Shown here piece after piece: positions 1 to 8,414 of a stretch of DNA of 64,000 nucleotides. Each line of letters starts with the position of its first letter. Position 1 is the first letter of the stretch. The position numbers were made by a program, and so were the translations under genes. The notes under the pieces were generated by a model. The model was given only the letters and a program-made list of their open reading frames with translations, made no database searches and was not told the DNA's origin. This DNA comes from Rhodoferax sediminis (lineage in GTDB: Bacteria > Pseudomonadota > Gammaproteobacteria > Burkholderiales > Burkholderiaceae_C): NCBI RefSeq assembly GCF_006970865.1, contig NZ_CP035503.1, positions 757,001 through 821,000 of the forward strand. Reading direction: 5' to 3'.

Positions 1-1
1 G

Positions 2-3000
2 CCGGTCTCCATGGGCGTGTGCATTGAGGCCTCGCTGGGCAACGAGACGGAGAAGGTGCTGGGACGCTATGTCATCCGTGGCATTGAACTGACCATGTCC
101 GAGCACCTGCAGACGATGGACGGTGTAACCATGCCCCTGCCCTGGAGCAGTTTCCGTCATCGGCTGCTGGAACAGTCCAAGGTCACCGGTGAAGAACCGC
201 TGTTCGACGATGGTGCCAGCTATGTCAAGCAGGTGCTGTTCATGCTGCGCGGCAAGGCAGGCCCGGCGTCCTATGATGCGTTTGCGCGCGCCTTCCGCTT
301 CGCGCTGCGCATGAGCTTCTCCAAGTCGGTGGACCAGATCGTGCGCCAGGACGTCCTGGAGGATCGCCCCACCAACATCGCCAGATTCAAGCAACTGGTG
401 GAGACCTTCAAACGAATCAACCTATTGGTCGAGGGGGTCGAGCTAAAAATCAAACAGGGCCTGGAGGTCAGCAAGAACTTTGACGCGGCGCTGGTCGAGG
501 CCCGCAAATCCGTCACGTGGACCGGGTTGCAGGCTTCCGCAGCGTACGAGATGAGCAATGCCGCGCACGAGAAGTTGACAGGTGAGAAGTTTGAGCAGGA
601 GGAGGTGGTTGGTGAATGCACCCAAGCCAGCACGACCGCCGATGAAGCGCTGGCGACCTGGACTCTCGAAGAAGATCAACTGACTGGCCTTCAGCGCGCC
701 CACGCGGACCATGCTGAGAACGCGGGCGCCCAGCAAGACTTGGCGCAGGCGCAACTAAAAACCACCCGCCGGGAAGAAGAGCTGAAGCGGGAACTGCGCA
801 ACTTCAGGCAATTGCTTCAAAACGCCAGTTCCAACGAGTTGATGGCCCAATGGCAGCCTGCGCTTGCGCTGGCCGCACAGCAGCTTGGCGAGTTCTCGTG
901 GGAGCAGAACCGAGTCGACCAGGATGGGCTGGGACAGATAGTCCGGGGTCTGGGTGACACGCTGCAGTCAGCAGCTACGCACCTGGGCAAGGAATACGAC
1001 ATCGTTAAGGAGAATATCCGTCTCGCCAAAGAACGGCTCTCGACGATCGGCCTGGGCATGGAGCGCGCCAATACCAACCGCGCGCAGGTCAGCGAATCCA
1101 CGGCCCGGTTGATGCATGAGTTCGCGGACCATGGATTGCACCCTACCCCCGTCTGCGACCTGGTGAAGGTGACCGATCCCAAATGGCAGCCTGCGATCGA
1201 AGCCTACTTGGCCAAGAACGTGGAAGCCATCTTGCTGCGGGACTCGGAGGAAGAACAAAAAGCCTTTGGCATCTACCAGGCTTTGCAGGGCAAACGCACC
1301 ATCTATGGCGTCAAGATCGTACGCTCCGACAGAGCGCGGCCTGGGCAAGGCCAGCCGGCGGCCGACACGGTGGCCAGCCTAATTCAGGGAAGCAATCAGG
1401 TGGCCGTGGCCTACTTGCGCGGCAAGCTGGGTAACCTCAAGCGCGCCAATACCGCCCAAGAGGCGTTGCGTGGCGAGCGGACCCTGACCCTAGACGGCAT
1501 GCTGGTAGGCCCCGGCGACTTTGAGCGACTGCGCCTGATACCAGAAGCAGACTTGCAGATCGGTGCCGGTGCCAAAGGGCAGGTCGACGGGCTCAGGGCC
1601 GAATCTCGTGACTTGAACCGAAAAGTAGCCGACCTTCAAGGACGCCAGGGAGACATTCATCGGATCCGCCAGGCCGTGCAGAGCTTGTCGTCGCCGGAGA
1701 CGCTGCGCCTTCTACTTGGCTTCGCGGCCCAGTTGGACGAGGCGCTCACAGAACGAGAATTCACCCACCAGCGCATCTCGGGCAGCACCAGTGCTGAGTA
1801 CCAGACCCTCTGCGCCAAGCTACAGGCACTGCAAAAACGCAGGCCGCAATTGGAGAAGGATGCCCGCGATGCCCGTGACGCCGTTGTACGGGCCCAGACG
1901 GTGCTGGACCGATTGACCAAGGAATGCACTGCCAAGCTGCAGGAGCTCGAAGGCAAACGATCGGTGCATGAGGCCTGCCGTGGCCATGTCGACTATGACC
2001 CAGGCTACGCGTCCGATCGCTGGGACTCGCTGCTGGAGCAATTCGGCGACAACTACCAGGCCATGGCCGACCACTGCGAATCCCAGTCCAAACGCTGCAA
2101 CGCCTCCATGGTGCGTCACCTGGGCCCGGCACAGACGCTGCTGGGAACCTTTCTGACTGACCACCGCGAAGCCGTGAGCGATGAGGTGACGTCCGACTGG
2201 CGTAAAGCCAAGGCCTGGATGGAGCAGCAAGTCACCAGGCTGCAGAACACGGAGCTGCCCGAGTACAAAGGTCAGGCTCAGGAGGCTTACCTTGCATCGC
2301 AGAACACCTTCCGTCAGGACGTGGCGTTGGCCCTGCACGCCAACCTCAAGTACCAGACTACCACCTTCAAGCGCTTGAACGATGCGCTCAAGGCCTCCCC
2401 CGCTTTCACCAATGGGGAGCGGTACCAGTTCCAGGTCAAGGTTCGCCCAGACCTAATGCCACTGAAGAAGTTCATCGAGAACATCGCCGACTTCGGCGCC
2501 GACGGCGGGCTGTTTGGCGAGCCCGGGGAAATCCCTGCCCAGTTCGCGGAGCTGCTGCGGGAGAAGACCACCACCGGCAACGCCGCGGTCAAGAGCCCGC
2601 TGGATGACTATCGGGAGTTCTTCGAATTCGACATCGAAATTGAGACCGACGACCCAGTCACCGGTGTCACCAAGACCATCGGACACCTGAGCAAGCGCAT
2701 TGGCCCGGGTTCCGGTGGCGAACACCGCGCACCGCTGTACGTGATCGCCGGCGCGGCACTGTCCTCGGCCTACCGTATGGATGAAAACAACCAGGACGGG
2801 CTGCGGCTGATCCTCCTGGACGAAGCCTTTGACAAGATGGACACGCCCAACATCGTGGCCACCATGCGCTACCTCGAAAAACTCGGTTTGCAGGTGCTGT
2901 TGGCCAGCCCGGGCGAGAACCTGCCCACGCTCACCGCTTTCCTGCACCGCTACTTCGAGATCATGAAGGACGAAACCCGCCATGTGATCCAGGTGGAAGA

Positions 3001-3136
3001 GCGGCGGGTGAGCGAAGCCATGCGGGAGCAGTTCCGGGAGGATATGTGGGAGTACTACCCTGAGCTTCTGGAAGCTGAGCTGTTAGCCGTCCGCCAGGAG
3101 CCCATGGCACCGCTTGTTGCCACCCCAGCACCATGA
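2..3136 (+). CDS. jetC: Wadjet SMC-like ATPase JetC, 5' end outside window
   Basis: MukB-like SMC ATPase of the Wadjet (JetABCD) system, which extrudes loops on closed circular plasmids and presents them to the nuclease JetD. The frame is open to the window edge, so the first ATG at position 11 is probably internal, and the N-terminal Walker A lies outside. Visible parts are long charged, heptad-like coiled-coil stretches (roughly residues 140-330 and 520-800), a central hinge-like region, an ABC signature (GPGSGGEH, about residue 898) and a Walker B with catalytic acid (LILLDEAFDKMD, about residue 933). The stop overlaps the start of the next gene by ATGA, and that gene is JetD-like, which fixes the family. 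JetA and JetB (MukF/MukE-like) should lie just upstream. Family call is strong; full length is unknown. Confidence 0.9.
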   Translation, partial: PVSMGVCIEASLGNETEKVLGRYVIRGIELTMSEHLQTMDGVTMPLPWSSFRHRLLEQSKVTGEEPLFDDGASYVKQVLFMLRGKAGPASYDAFARAFRFALRMSFSKSVDQIVRQDVLEDRPTNIARFKQLVETFKRINLLVEGVELKIKQGLEVSKNFDAALVEARKSVTWTGLQASAAYEMSNAAHEKLTGEKFEQEEVVGECTQASTTADEALATWTLEEDQLTGLQRAHADHAENAGAQQDLAQAQLKTTRREEELKRELRNFRQLLQNASSNELMAQWQPALALAAQQLGEFSWEQNRVDQDGLGQIVRGLGDTLQSAATHLGKEYDIVKENIRLAKERLSTIGLGMERANTNRAQVSESTARLMHEFADHGLHPTPVCDLVKVTDPKWQPAIEAYLAKNVEAILLRDSEEEQKAFGIYQALQGKRTIYGVKIVRSDRARPGQGQPAADTVASLIQGSNQVAVAYLRGKLGNLKRANTAQEALRGERTLTLDGMLVGPGDFERLRLIPEADLQIGAGAKGQVDGLRAESRDLNRKVADLQGRQGDIHRIRQAVQSLSSPETLRLLLGFAAQLDEALTEREFTHQRISGSTSAEYQTLCAKLQALQKRRPQLEKDARDARDAVVRAQTVLDRLTKECTAKLQELEGKRSVHEACRGHVDYDPGYASDRWDSLLEQFGDNYQAMADHCESQSKRCNASMVRHLGPAQTLLGTFLTDHREAVSDEVTSDWRKAKAWMEQQVTRLQNTELPEYKGQAQEAYLASQNTFRQDVALALHANLKYQTTTFKRLNDALKASPAFTNGERYQFQVKVRPDLMPLKKFIENIADFGADGGLFGEPGEIPAQFAELLREKTTTGNAAVKSPLDDYREFFEFDIEIETDDPVTGVTKTIGHLSKRIGPGSGGEHRAPLYVIAGAALSSAYRMDENNQDGLRLILLDEAFDKMDTPNIVATMRYLEKLGLQVLLASPGENLPTLTAFLHRYFEIMKDETRHVIQVEERRVSEAMREQFREDMWEYYPELLEAELLAVRQEPMAPLVATPAP

Positions 3137-4314
3137 GCGCGAGTGCCATTGCCAAGGACTTGCTGGTCAAGCTGCTGGATGCGGGCAACAAGCATGCAGC
3201 CGGAGCACGTACGCGCGCTCCAGCATTGACGGCCACGCAATTGAAGCCCTACAGAGAGCTGCGGAGCTGGCAATACAAACAGGAATGCGATGAAACGTTT
3301 CTGGCCGCGCGCGACGCTGGTGCTGTCAATTTGCAGCGCGACAAGCTGAACCCGAACGATGGCCTGTTTGAGCGCATTGATCTCGTGGACGTGCAGGCGT
3401 TGGCCAGGTTTCTGGGCAGCAGCACCTATGCCGACCAACTCAACCAAACCATTGGGCAACTGGAGCAGCTGAAAGCGGAATTCCCAGTGATCCTGGAAGT
3501 GATTGGGCGCTGGCGCAGCATGGCCAAAGTGCGGGGACTGGGCCCTCAAGACTCGGGCGCCTGGATCGATGCTGCCAAGATCATCCGGGCCTGCGCCGCG
3601 CGCAGTCAGGAGGCGATTGCTGCCCCGGTGCGTGAATTCAGCGCGCGGCTGTTTCTGGACAGTAAACGAATTGAGGTACTCACTCCTCAACTCGACATCC
3701 TGCTGAGTGGCAGCGTTGAGGACAGCCCAAGAGCTACGGCCCAGGTTTGGCAGGAGCTGGGCCTGTTCCGAGAAGAGCATCCCGTGCTGTTGGCCGGACA
3801 CGTGCACATCGCGCGGGATCGCTCGACCGGCTTGATTGACGCACCCTACATGGGATTACCGGCGGCAACCATTCTGGGGGGGCTCAGTTTGGTCACGGAG
3901 GTCATCACCATCGAGAACAAGACCACGTTTCACAGTGAGGCCAAACGCCGGCAAGACGACAAGGTGCTTCTGATTTACACAGCGGGCATGCCTTCGCCAG
4001 CTTGGCGGGCAATGTACAGGCGTCTGCTGGAGAGCCTGCCGCCGACCACTCCGATCTATCACTGGGGTGACGTTGACGAGGGAGGTTTTCGAATCGCCTC
4101 GACGATCGCAGCTGTAGCAAGGGGGGCGGGTTTTTCCCTGCAGCCTTACGGGATGTCGCCAGAGGACGTGCCATTGGAAATTCGGGTCAGGGCCTCAGCG
4201 CGGACCTTGGAGCGTATTCACCACTTCGCTTGTGTGGCAGGATGGCCCGAATTGGGGCAGGCGATGCGTGAGGCCGGGTTTGTTGCAGAACAGGAGGCGC
4301 TGGAACGGGAGTAG
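3133..4314 (+). CDS. jetD: Wadjet nuclease subunit JetD (DUF3322-DUF2220, Toprim)
   Basis: Effector nuclease of Wadjet, which cleaves plasmid DNA after loop extrusion by JetABC. The 393-residue protein shows the two-part JetD layout: an N-terminal DUF3322-type helical region (about residues 5-190) and a C-terminal Toprim-like DUF2220 region. The expected acidic residues are present: the Glu of IENKTTF near residue 260 and the Asp pair in WGDVDEGG near residue 310, so the metal site looks intact. It starts in an ATGA overlap with jetC, implying translational coupling, and is the last gene of the operon. What follows is non-coding. Length and order match type I Wadjet. Confidence 0.92.
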   Translation: MSASAIAKDLLVKLLDAGNKHAAGARTRAPALTATQLKPYRELRSWQYKQECDETFLAARDAGAVNLQRDKLNPNDGLFERIDLVDVQALARFLGSSTYADQLNQTIGQLEQLKAEFPVILEVIGRWRSMAKVRGLGPQDSGAWIDAAKIIRACAARSQEAIAAPVREFSARLFLDSKRIEVLTPQLDILLSGSVEDSPRATAQVWQELGLFREEHPVLLAGHVHIARDRSTGLIDAPYMGLPAATILGGLSLVTEVITIENKTTFHSEAKRRQDDKVLLIYTAGMPSPAWRAMYRRLLESLPPTTPIYHWGDVDEGGFRIASTIAAVARGAGFSLQPYGMSPEDVPLEIRVRASARTLERIHHFACVAGWPELGQAMREAGFVAEQEALERE

Positions 4315-4679
4315 TAAATGGCGCGACGGGTAGAGTCATTCCGCCCTCGTGTTCTGAGATATCAGCAATATGGCGCCAATTGCGATGGTCTCTATGGCCG
4401 CAACGGGTCGGCAGCGCCCGTTGGTTTCGCCCCCGACCTGTCATTCACGACGAGACCACGACCGAGCCACCTTGAGTGCCCGGTCTCGAGGGCGCAGCGG
4501 TCATATGAGCCGCTGTCCACCGAAAGTCCGGTGGTGGCGGTTGCTGCCGTTCAGGCACTGGACCGTGAATGACTCAGATCAGTCTGAACCTGCCTGACGG
4601 TTAGGCTTAGACCGGTCGTTCAAGCAAGTGGGCAGCACCAGACTGCGCAGCGATGCCTACATCGGCAGCAGCCCACCGC
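4315..4679. other. Gene-free stretch downstream of Wadjet
   Basis: No credible coding region. It contains short inverted repeats: one around 4496-4514 centred on TCATATGA with AGCGG/GCCGCT arms, and a 6-bp stem with 6-nt loop around 4518-4535 (CCACCG/CGGTGG). Neither has a clear U-run, so I do not call a terminator. The stretch probably marks the downstream edge of the defence insertion. Confidence 0.5.
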
Positions 4680-5538
4680 TTAGCTGTTGGCCACAAAGGC
4701 AGAAAGCATTTTGTCGCTGGTGGACAAAACCACTCCGCGCCAGCTCATGTCATTCAGGAACGCCTGATGCTGAGCCTCGAATCCGCTGACCGGGCTCATG
4801 CAGTCGGTGAGCAGAACGACCTTGCCCAGTTGACGCGAGGGAAGATTCTCGACGATGTGTTCGGTCGTCGCCTTCACGCAGTGGCTGCTGGCCTCGCCGG
4901 CGATCACAATCTGATCGGTCGAGTGCGGCGATCAATCCCATGTTGAGCTGGGTAGCGGGGTCATCCTCGTCCGGAACCTCCGCTTGCAGGGCGCTGTAAT
5001 GCTCCGTCCATGGGTTGCTGCCCTTCTCGATCTTGTGCACCACGCCGAGCCGGCTGTCCTCCCAGCGGTTGTACGCCGCCTTGACAGCCGCGTGCACGTT
5101 ATGGCCCCAACTGCCGATTTCGCAGTGCACGGGCCACACCATCAGGCTGTATCGGCCATGTCGCTCCAACTCGTCGAGGTAGGTAAGCGCTCGCGCAAGC
5201 GCAGACAGGTCCCGTGGGAGGTAGTCGCCAGCGCGCACTTGTGCCGCTGTGATGGGTGTGAAGGGCACGACGTCCTTGCCGTGCGCGGTCTTCCAGAATG
5301 TGGGGTGTGCGATATCAAACCGGTGATGCGAGTCGAGCGTTATCGCGATCGCGGAGATGCCGGCAGCACCCTCTCGAATCAAGCCGGCCAGACGCAGCAT
5401 GTCCGCGTGAGCGCCTGCCACCGGCAAGGCGGGAAGCAAGGGGGCGCCCGTGGTGGCATCGACGGGACACCAGTCGGCAGGTAAATCGCAAAAGTCGTTC
5501 TGCGGATCAATGATGAGAAGCTGGATCGTTTTTTTCAT
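4680..5538 (-). pseudogene. Nicotinamidase-like cysteine hydrolase, frameshifted
   Basis: Isochorismatase-fold hydrolase resembling nicotinamidase (PncA), which converts nicotinamide to nicotinate in NAD salvage. I choose the start at MKKTIQLLIIDPQNDF. The catalytic Asp lies in IDPQNDF, the likely metal ligands in the D-S-H-H...H segment, and the catalytic Lys probably in VHKIEKG. Near 4915-4925 the frame shifts: after GLIAALD the homology continues in another frame as IVIAGEASSHCVKATTEHIV, and this second part contains the catalytic Cys. One extra base or two missing bases would explain it. As written, neither fragment can be active. The gene follows the NAD-kinase-like gene by under 60 bp on the same strand, so it is probably the third gene of an NAD-related operon. 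A sequencing error is a real alternative. Confidence 0.8.
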
Positions 5539-5595
5539 GCGGATCCCCGTTGAGATTGGACGAGGTTGCTGGCTCTTGCAGGGCCAAACCACCGC

Positions 5596-6558
5596 CTACC
5601 CAACAAGCCTACCCTGCACCGGCGAAATCGACACCGTCACCTCCATGCCAGCGGTAAACCGCAGGAAGTCCGCCTCGATCCCATCCGAGAAGATCACCCC
5701 GTTGTCCGGCATGCGCGAGCGGACGCGCAGCGGCTCTTCCCGGCCGAACTGGCCATAGACCAGGCTGGTCTGCGAAGCCCGGCTCGGAAACGGCTCGCGC
5801 ACGGCAAACTCCAGTGTGGGCGTATCCCAGGGCATCGGCTGGTAAGCGAACTGATCCCCCACCAACCCCATGGACCGGGCGAGCGCCATGGAGCCCGTCA
5901 CCACGCTTTTCATCCAGGCGGTCGAACCCAGGCCCGTGGAGACGATCAGCCCGGAGGAAGACTGAAACTCGGTCTGGCCGGCGTAGCCGAGCTCATACAG
6001 CGCCGAGGTATGGCTGCGCGGCCCGATAAACAAGTCGTTGACCGCGCGCAGTGTCTGGCCATCCGACATCCGGGCCTCGGCCATGGTCACCGCCTTGACC
6101 GGCCGCTTTCCCGCGGCAACCTCGGACAGCACCTTGGCCAGCTCCGCCGGGCCAAACGGCAGCAGGATGCCGTCCCAGCGGCTGGGCTCCGGGTTCAGCC
6201 CGATCAAGGGCTGGCCGTCCAGGTACTTCATGGTGTTGGCCACCAGCCCGTCCTGGCCGAGCGCCACCACGATGTCCGACGGTGCGAACACGAAGTTGGA
6301 CAGCATCGGTCGATCCAGGACCTGGTAGCGGCCCCAGCCCTCCAGTGCCTGCACTGTGATGCGCAGGCTGTGGGCATAGGCTTCGCTTTCTGCGAGGTAG
6401 TCGCCAAAGTCGGCGCCCAGGTGCTCCACATAGAACCTGGCTTGCGCCAGGGTGTTGTGACGCGCGACCAGTTCTTCCAGCCGGGTGCGCCGGGTCACCA
6501 GCACCACCTTGCGCTCGACGCCCCCGGCGATCCGTCCTGAGCCAGCATTGACGCTCAC
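5596..6558 (-). CDS. NAD kinase-like protein
   Basis: Member of the NAD/diacylglycerol kinase fold, 320 residues, predicted to phosphorylate NAD(H) or a related nucleotide. The canonical GGDG phosphate loop reads GQDG here (residues 101-104) and the NE/ND motif is present as AVNDLFIG (about 172-179). A Gly/Ser-rich loop, SSGLIVSTGLGSTAW, matches the nucleotide-binding segment of NAD kinases. The sequence is divergent from a housekeeping NadK (extra N-terminal region, altered GGDG), so substrate specificity is uncertain. Its start overlaps the end of the SPFH gene by four bases (ATGA), so the two are translationally coupled. Confidence 0.75.
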   Translation of the reverse strand: MSVNAGSGRIAGGVERKVVLVTRRTRLEELVARHNTLAQARFYVEHLGADFGDYLAESEAYAHSLRITVQALEGWGRYQVLDRPMLSNFVFAPSDIVVALGQDGLVANTMKYLDGQPLIGLNPEPSRWDGILLPFGPAELAKVLSEVAAGKRPVKAVTMAEARMSDGQTLRAVNDLFIGPRSHTSALYELGYAGQTEFQSSSGLIVSTGLGSTAWMKSVVTGSMALARSMGLVGDQFAYQPMPWDTPTLEFAVREPFPSRASQTSLVYGQFGREEPLRVRSRMPDNGVIFSDGIEADFLRFTAGMEVTVSISPVQGRLVG

Positions 6559-7604
6559 GCCGCCCCCTTGCGCACGCCCGTGGGCAGCTGCGGTGCGGCG
6601 CTCATGAGCGAGTTCAGCAGATCGGGCGAGACATTGAGCTGGCCAATGCGCTCGGCCCGCTCGGCGATGCCGCCGAAGGCTTGGGCGATCAACTGGCCGG
6701 GCTGCATGCCGGCGGCGGCCAAGGCCTGGACCACGCGGGGATCGGTTTTTTCAAGGGCGAGCATCAGGGTGCTGACCTTGTGCGCTTCGGCCTCGGCCAG
6801 CTTGCGGGTGTTGTCGGCCTGGCCCTCGACCAGGTCCTTGCGCCGCTGCTCGAGCTCGATGTCGGCACCCATTTGCTCGCCGCGCAGCTCGTTCTGGCGA
6901 CGCATCACGGCGGCCTTGGCCTCCATCTGGGTTTCCTGGATCTGGCGCTTTTTCTGCTCGACGGCGATTTCGGTGTCGAGCTCGTTCTGGCGGATCGAGC
7001 GCTCGTTCTGCACCGAGGCCATGCGGCGCAGGTAGATGGCGTCATCGGCCGCCTTGAGGTTGGATTCCCGGGCCTCGGCTTCCAGCGCCCGGGCTATATC
7101 CGGGGTGGGTTTGATGGCGACGATGGAGGCACCCAGGATTTCCAGGCCCAGGGCCTGGATCTCGGGCTGCGAGCCGAGTTGCTGCTGGGCGGCCCGGGCG
7201 ATGGTGGCCGAGGCCTTGAGCGCCTGTTTCAGGTCCAGCGCCTGCACCGCCTGCTGGACGATGACCTTGGCCTGCATCGCCACCCGGTCGCCCAGGCGCA
7301 GGGGGTCTTCCGAGGCATAGCCTTTGCCGGTGGGGGTCAGGGAGAAGTCCATCAGGGCTGCCGTACGCTTGGGCTCGCTGACCCGGTAGCTGATCTGGCC
7401 CTGGACGGTGACGCTCTGGAAGTCGCTGGTCACCAGCTCCAGCATGAAAGCGCTGTCCTGGCTGGCCACCGGCACCGTCACCAGGGTGCTGCTGGGGGCG
7501 TAGTAGAAGAACGACAGCCCGGCGCCTTCGCGCACGAGGCGGCCCTTGCGGAACTGCATCAGGTGGGTGGTGGGCTGGGTCTTGATGAACTGGATGCCGA
7601 GCAT
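6555..7604 (-). CDS. SPFH/band 7 domain protein
   Basis: Stomatin/prohibitin/flotillin-type scaffold protein of 349 residues. Residues about 1-190 form the SPFH domain (entry LGIQFIKTQPTTH, then beta-rich repeats). Residues about 190-290 are a charged, Ala/Glu/Gln-rich coiled coil that should drive oligomerisation, and the tail is Gly/Pro-rich. There is no obvious N-terminal membrane anchor or signal peptide, unlike classic HflK/HflC or flotillins, so it may be cytoplasmic or peripheral. It is first in an operon with the NAD-kinase-like and nicotinamidase-like genes and is divergent from an NrtR-like regulator. Its function is unknown; an NAD-linked role is inferred only from context. Confidence 0.8.
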   Translation of the reverse strand: MLGIQFIKTQPTTHLMQFRKGRLVREGAGLSFFYYAPSSTLVTVPVASQDSAFMLELVTSDFQSVTVQGQISYRVSEPKRTAALMDFSLTPTGKGYASEDPLRLGDRVAMQAKVIVQQAVQALDLKQALKASATIARAAQQQLGSQPEIQALGLEILGASIVAIKPTPDIARALEAEARESNLKAADDAIYLRRMASVQNERSIRQNELDTEIAVEQKKRQIQETQMEAKAAVMRRQNELRGEQMGADIELEQRRKDLVEGQADNTRKLAEAEAHKVSTLMLALEKTDPRVVQALAAAGMQPGQLIAQAFGGIAERAERIGQLNVSPDLLNSLMSAAPQLPTGVRKGAA

Positions 7605-7622
7605 GGTTTCTTCCTTTCTTGA

Positions 7623-7661
7623 GTTGTACTGTGCAACCTAATATGAGTTGTATAGTACAAC
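7623..7661. promoter_or_regulatory. Paired palindromic operators between SPFH operon and NrtR-like gene
   Basis: Two 15-bp sites with the same layout, GTTGTA-N3-TACAAC: an imperfect copy GTTGTACTGTGCAAC at 7623-7637 and a perfect-armed copy GTTGTATAGTACAAC at 7647-7661. Their centres are 24 bp apart. They occupy the middle of the 81-bp divergent intergenic region, the expected place for an autoregulating repressor. Binding by the adjacent NrtR-like protein is inference. Confidence 0.75.
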
Positions 7662-7685
7662 CTTAATGGGTAAAGTCAAGGCCTC

Positions 7686-8414
7686 ATGAAAGAAATTCGC
7701 TCTCGCGCCAACAACCTGGATTTCGAGCGCCCGCTGGTGACGGTGGACGTGGTGATCTTCTCTGTGCTGGACGATGCGCTAAAGGTGTTGCTGGTGCGCC
7801 GGCCCGACGACGCCCAGGAGCCGTTTCCGGGGCGCTGGGCGCTGCCGGGCGGGTTTGTGAACGTGGAGAAGGACCGGTCACTGGAGGATTGCGCGGCGCG
7901 CAAGCTCAAGGAGAAGACGGGGGTGAGCGCGCCCTACCTTGAGCAGTTGGGCAGTTGGGGCGATGCGGTCCGCGATCCCCGGGGGTGGTCCGCCACGCAT
8001 GCCTACTTCGCGCTGATTCACGTGCCGACCGATCACGAGAAGGCCGGCCGGCGGGGGTCGGCCGATTCGCAGTGGGTGCAAGTCGATGAGGTAAACCGAA
8101 AGCGCCTGGCATTTGATCACCCCCAGATCCTGGCGGCGGCCATTGCCCGGTTGCGCGCAAAGGTTGAGTACACATCACTGCCGGCGTTTCTCCTGGCTGA
8201 GACTTTCACTCTGCCGCAGCTGCAGCATACCTACGAAGTGGTGCTGGGACGCGCTGTGGACAAGAGTGCATTCAGGAAGCGCATGCTCGATGCCGGCTTT
8301 CTGGAAGAAGCCGGGATGGCGCAGGGGCCCTTCGGCAGGGTTGCCATGGGGTATCGGATCCGCAACAGGGACCAGGCCGCGACATTTCCGCGGACATTCA
8401 AGGCAGTGGAATAA
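7686..8414 (+). CDS. nrtR: NrtR-like transcriptional regulator (Nudix + winged helix)
   Basis: NrtR-family regulator of 242 residues. These proteins sense ADP-ribose-type metabolites through a Nudix domain and repress NAD-biosynthesis genes. The Nudix domain covers about residues 15-150, and a C-terminal winged-helix segment (about 165-235, containing TLPQLQHTYEVV and FRKRMLDAGFLEE) is typical of the family. The catalytic core RE-x-x-EE-x-G reads R-K-L-K-E-K-T-G (residues 72-79), so two glutamates are lysines and hydrolase activity is probably lost. That is consistent with a sensor role. It is divergently transcribed from the SPFH/NAD-kinase/nicotinamidase operon, with paired palindromes between. 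Confidence 0.87.
   Translation: MKEIRSRANNLDFERPLVTVDVVIFSVLDDALKVLLVRRPDDAQEPFPGRWALPGGFVNVEKDRSLEDCAARKLKEKTGVSAPYLEQLGSWGDAVRDPRGWSATHAYFALIHVPTDHEKAGRRGSADSQWVQVDEVNRKRLAFDHPQILAAAIARLRAKVEYTSLPAFLLAETFTLPQLQHTYEVVLGRAVDKSAFRKRMLDAGFLEEAGMAQGPFGRVAMGYRIRNRDQAATFPRTFKAVE

Noticed and set aside
4318..4597. Short plus-strand frames after jetD
   Set aside because: Overlapping frames with Arg/Pro/Ser-rich content and no ribosome-binding site.
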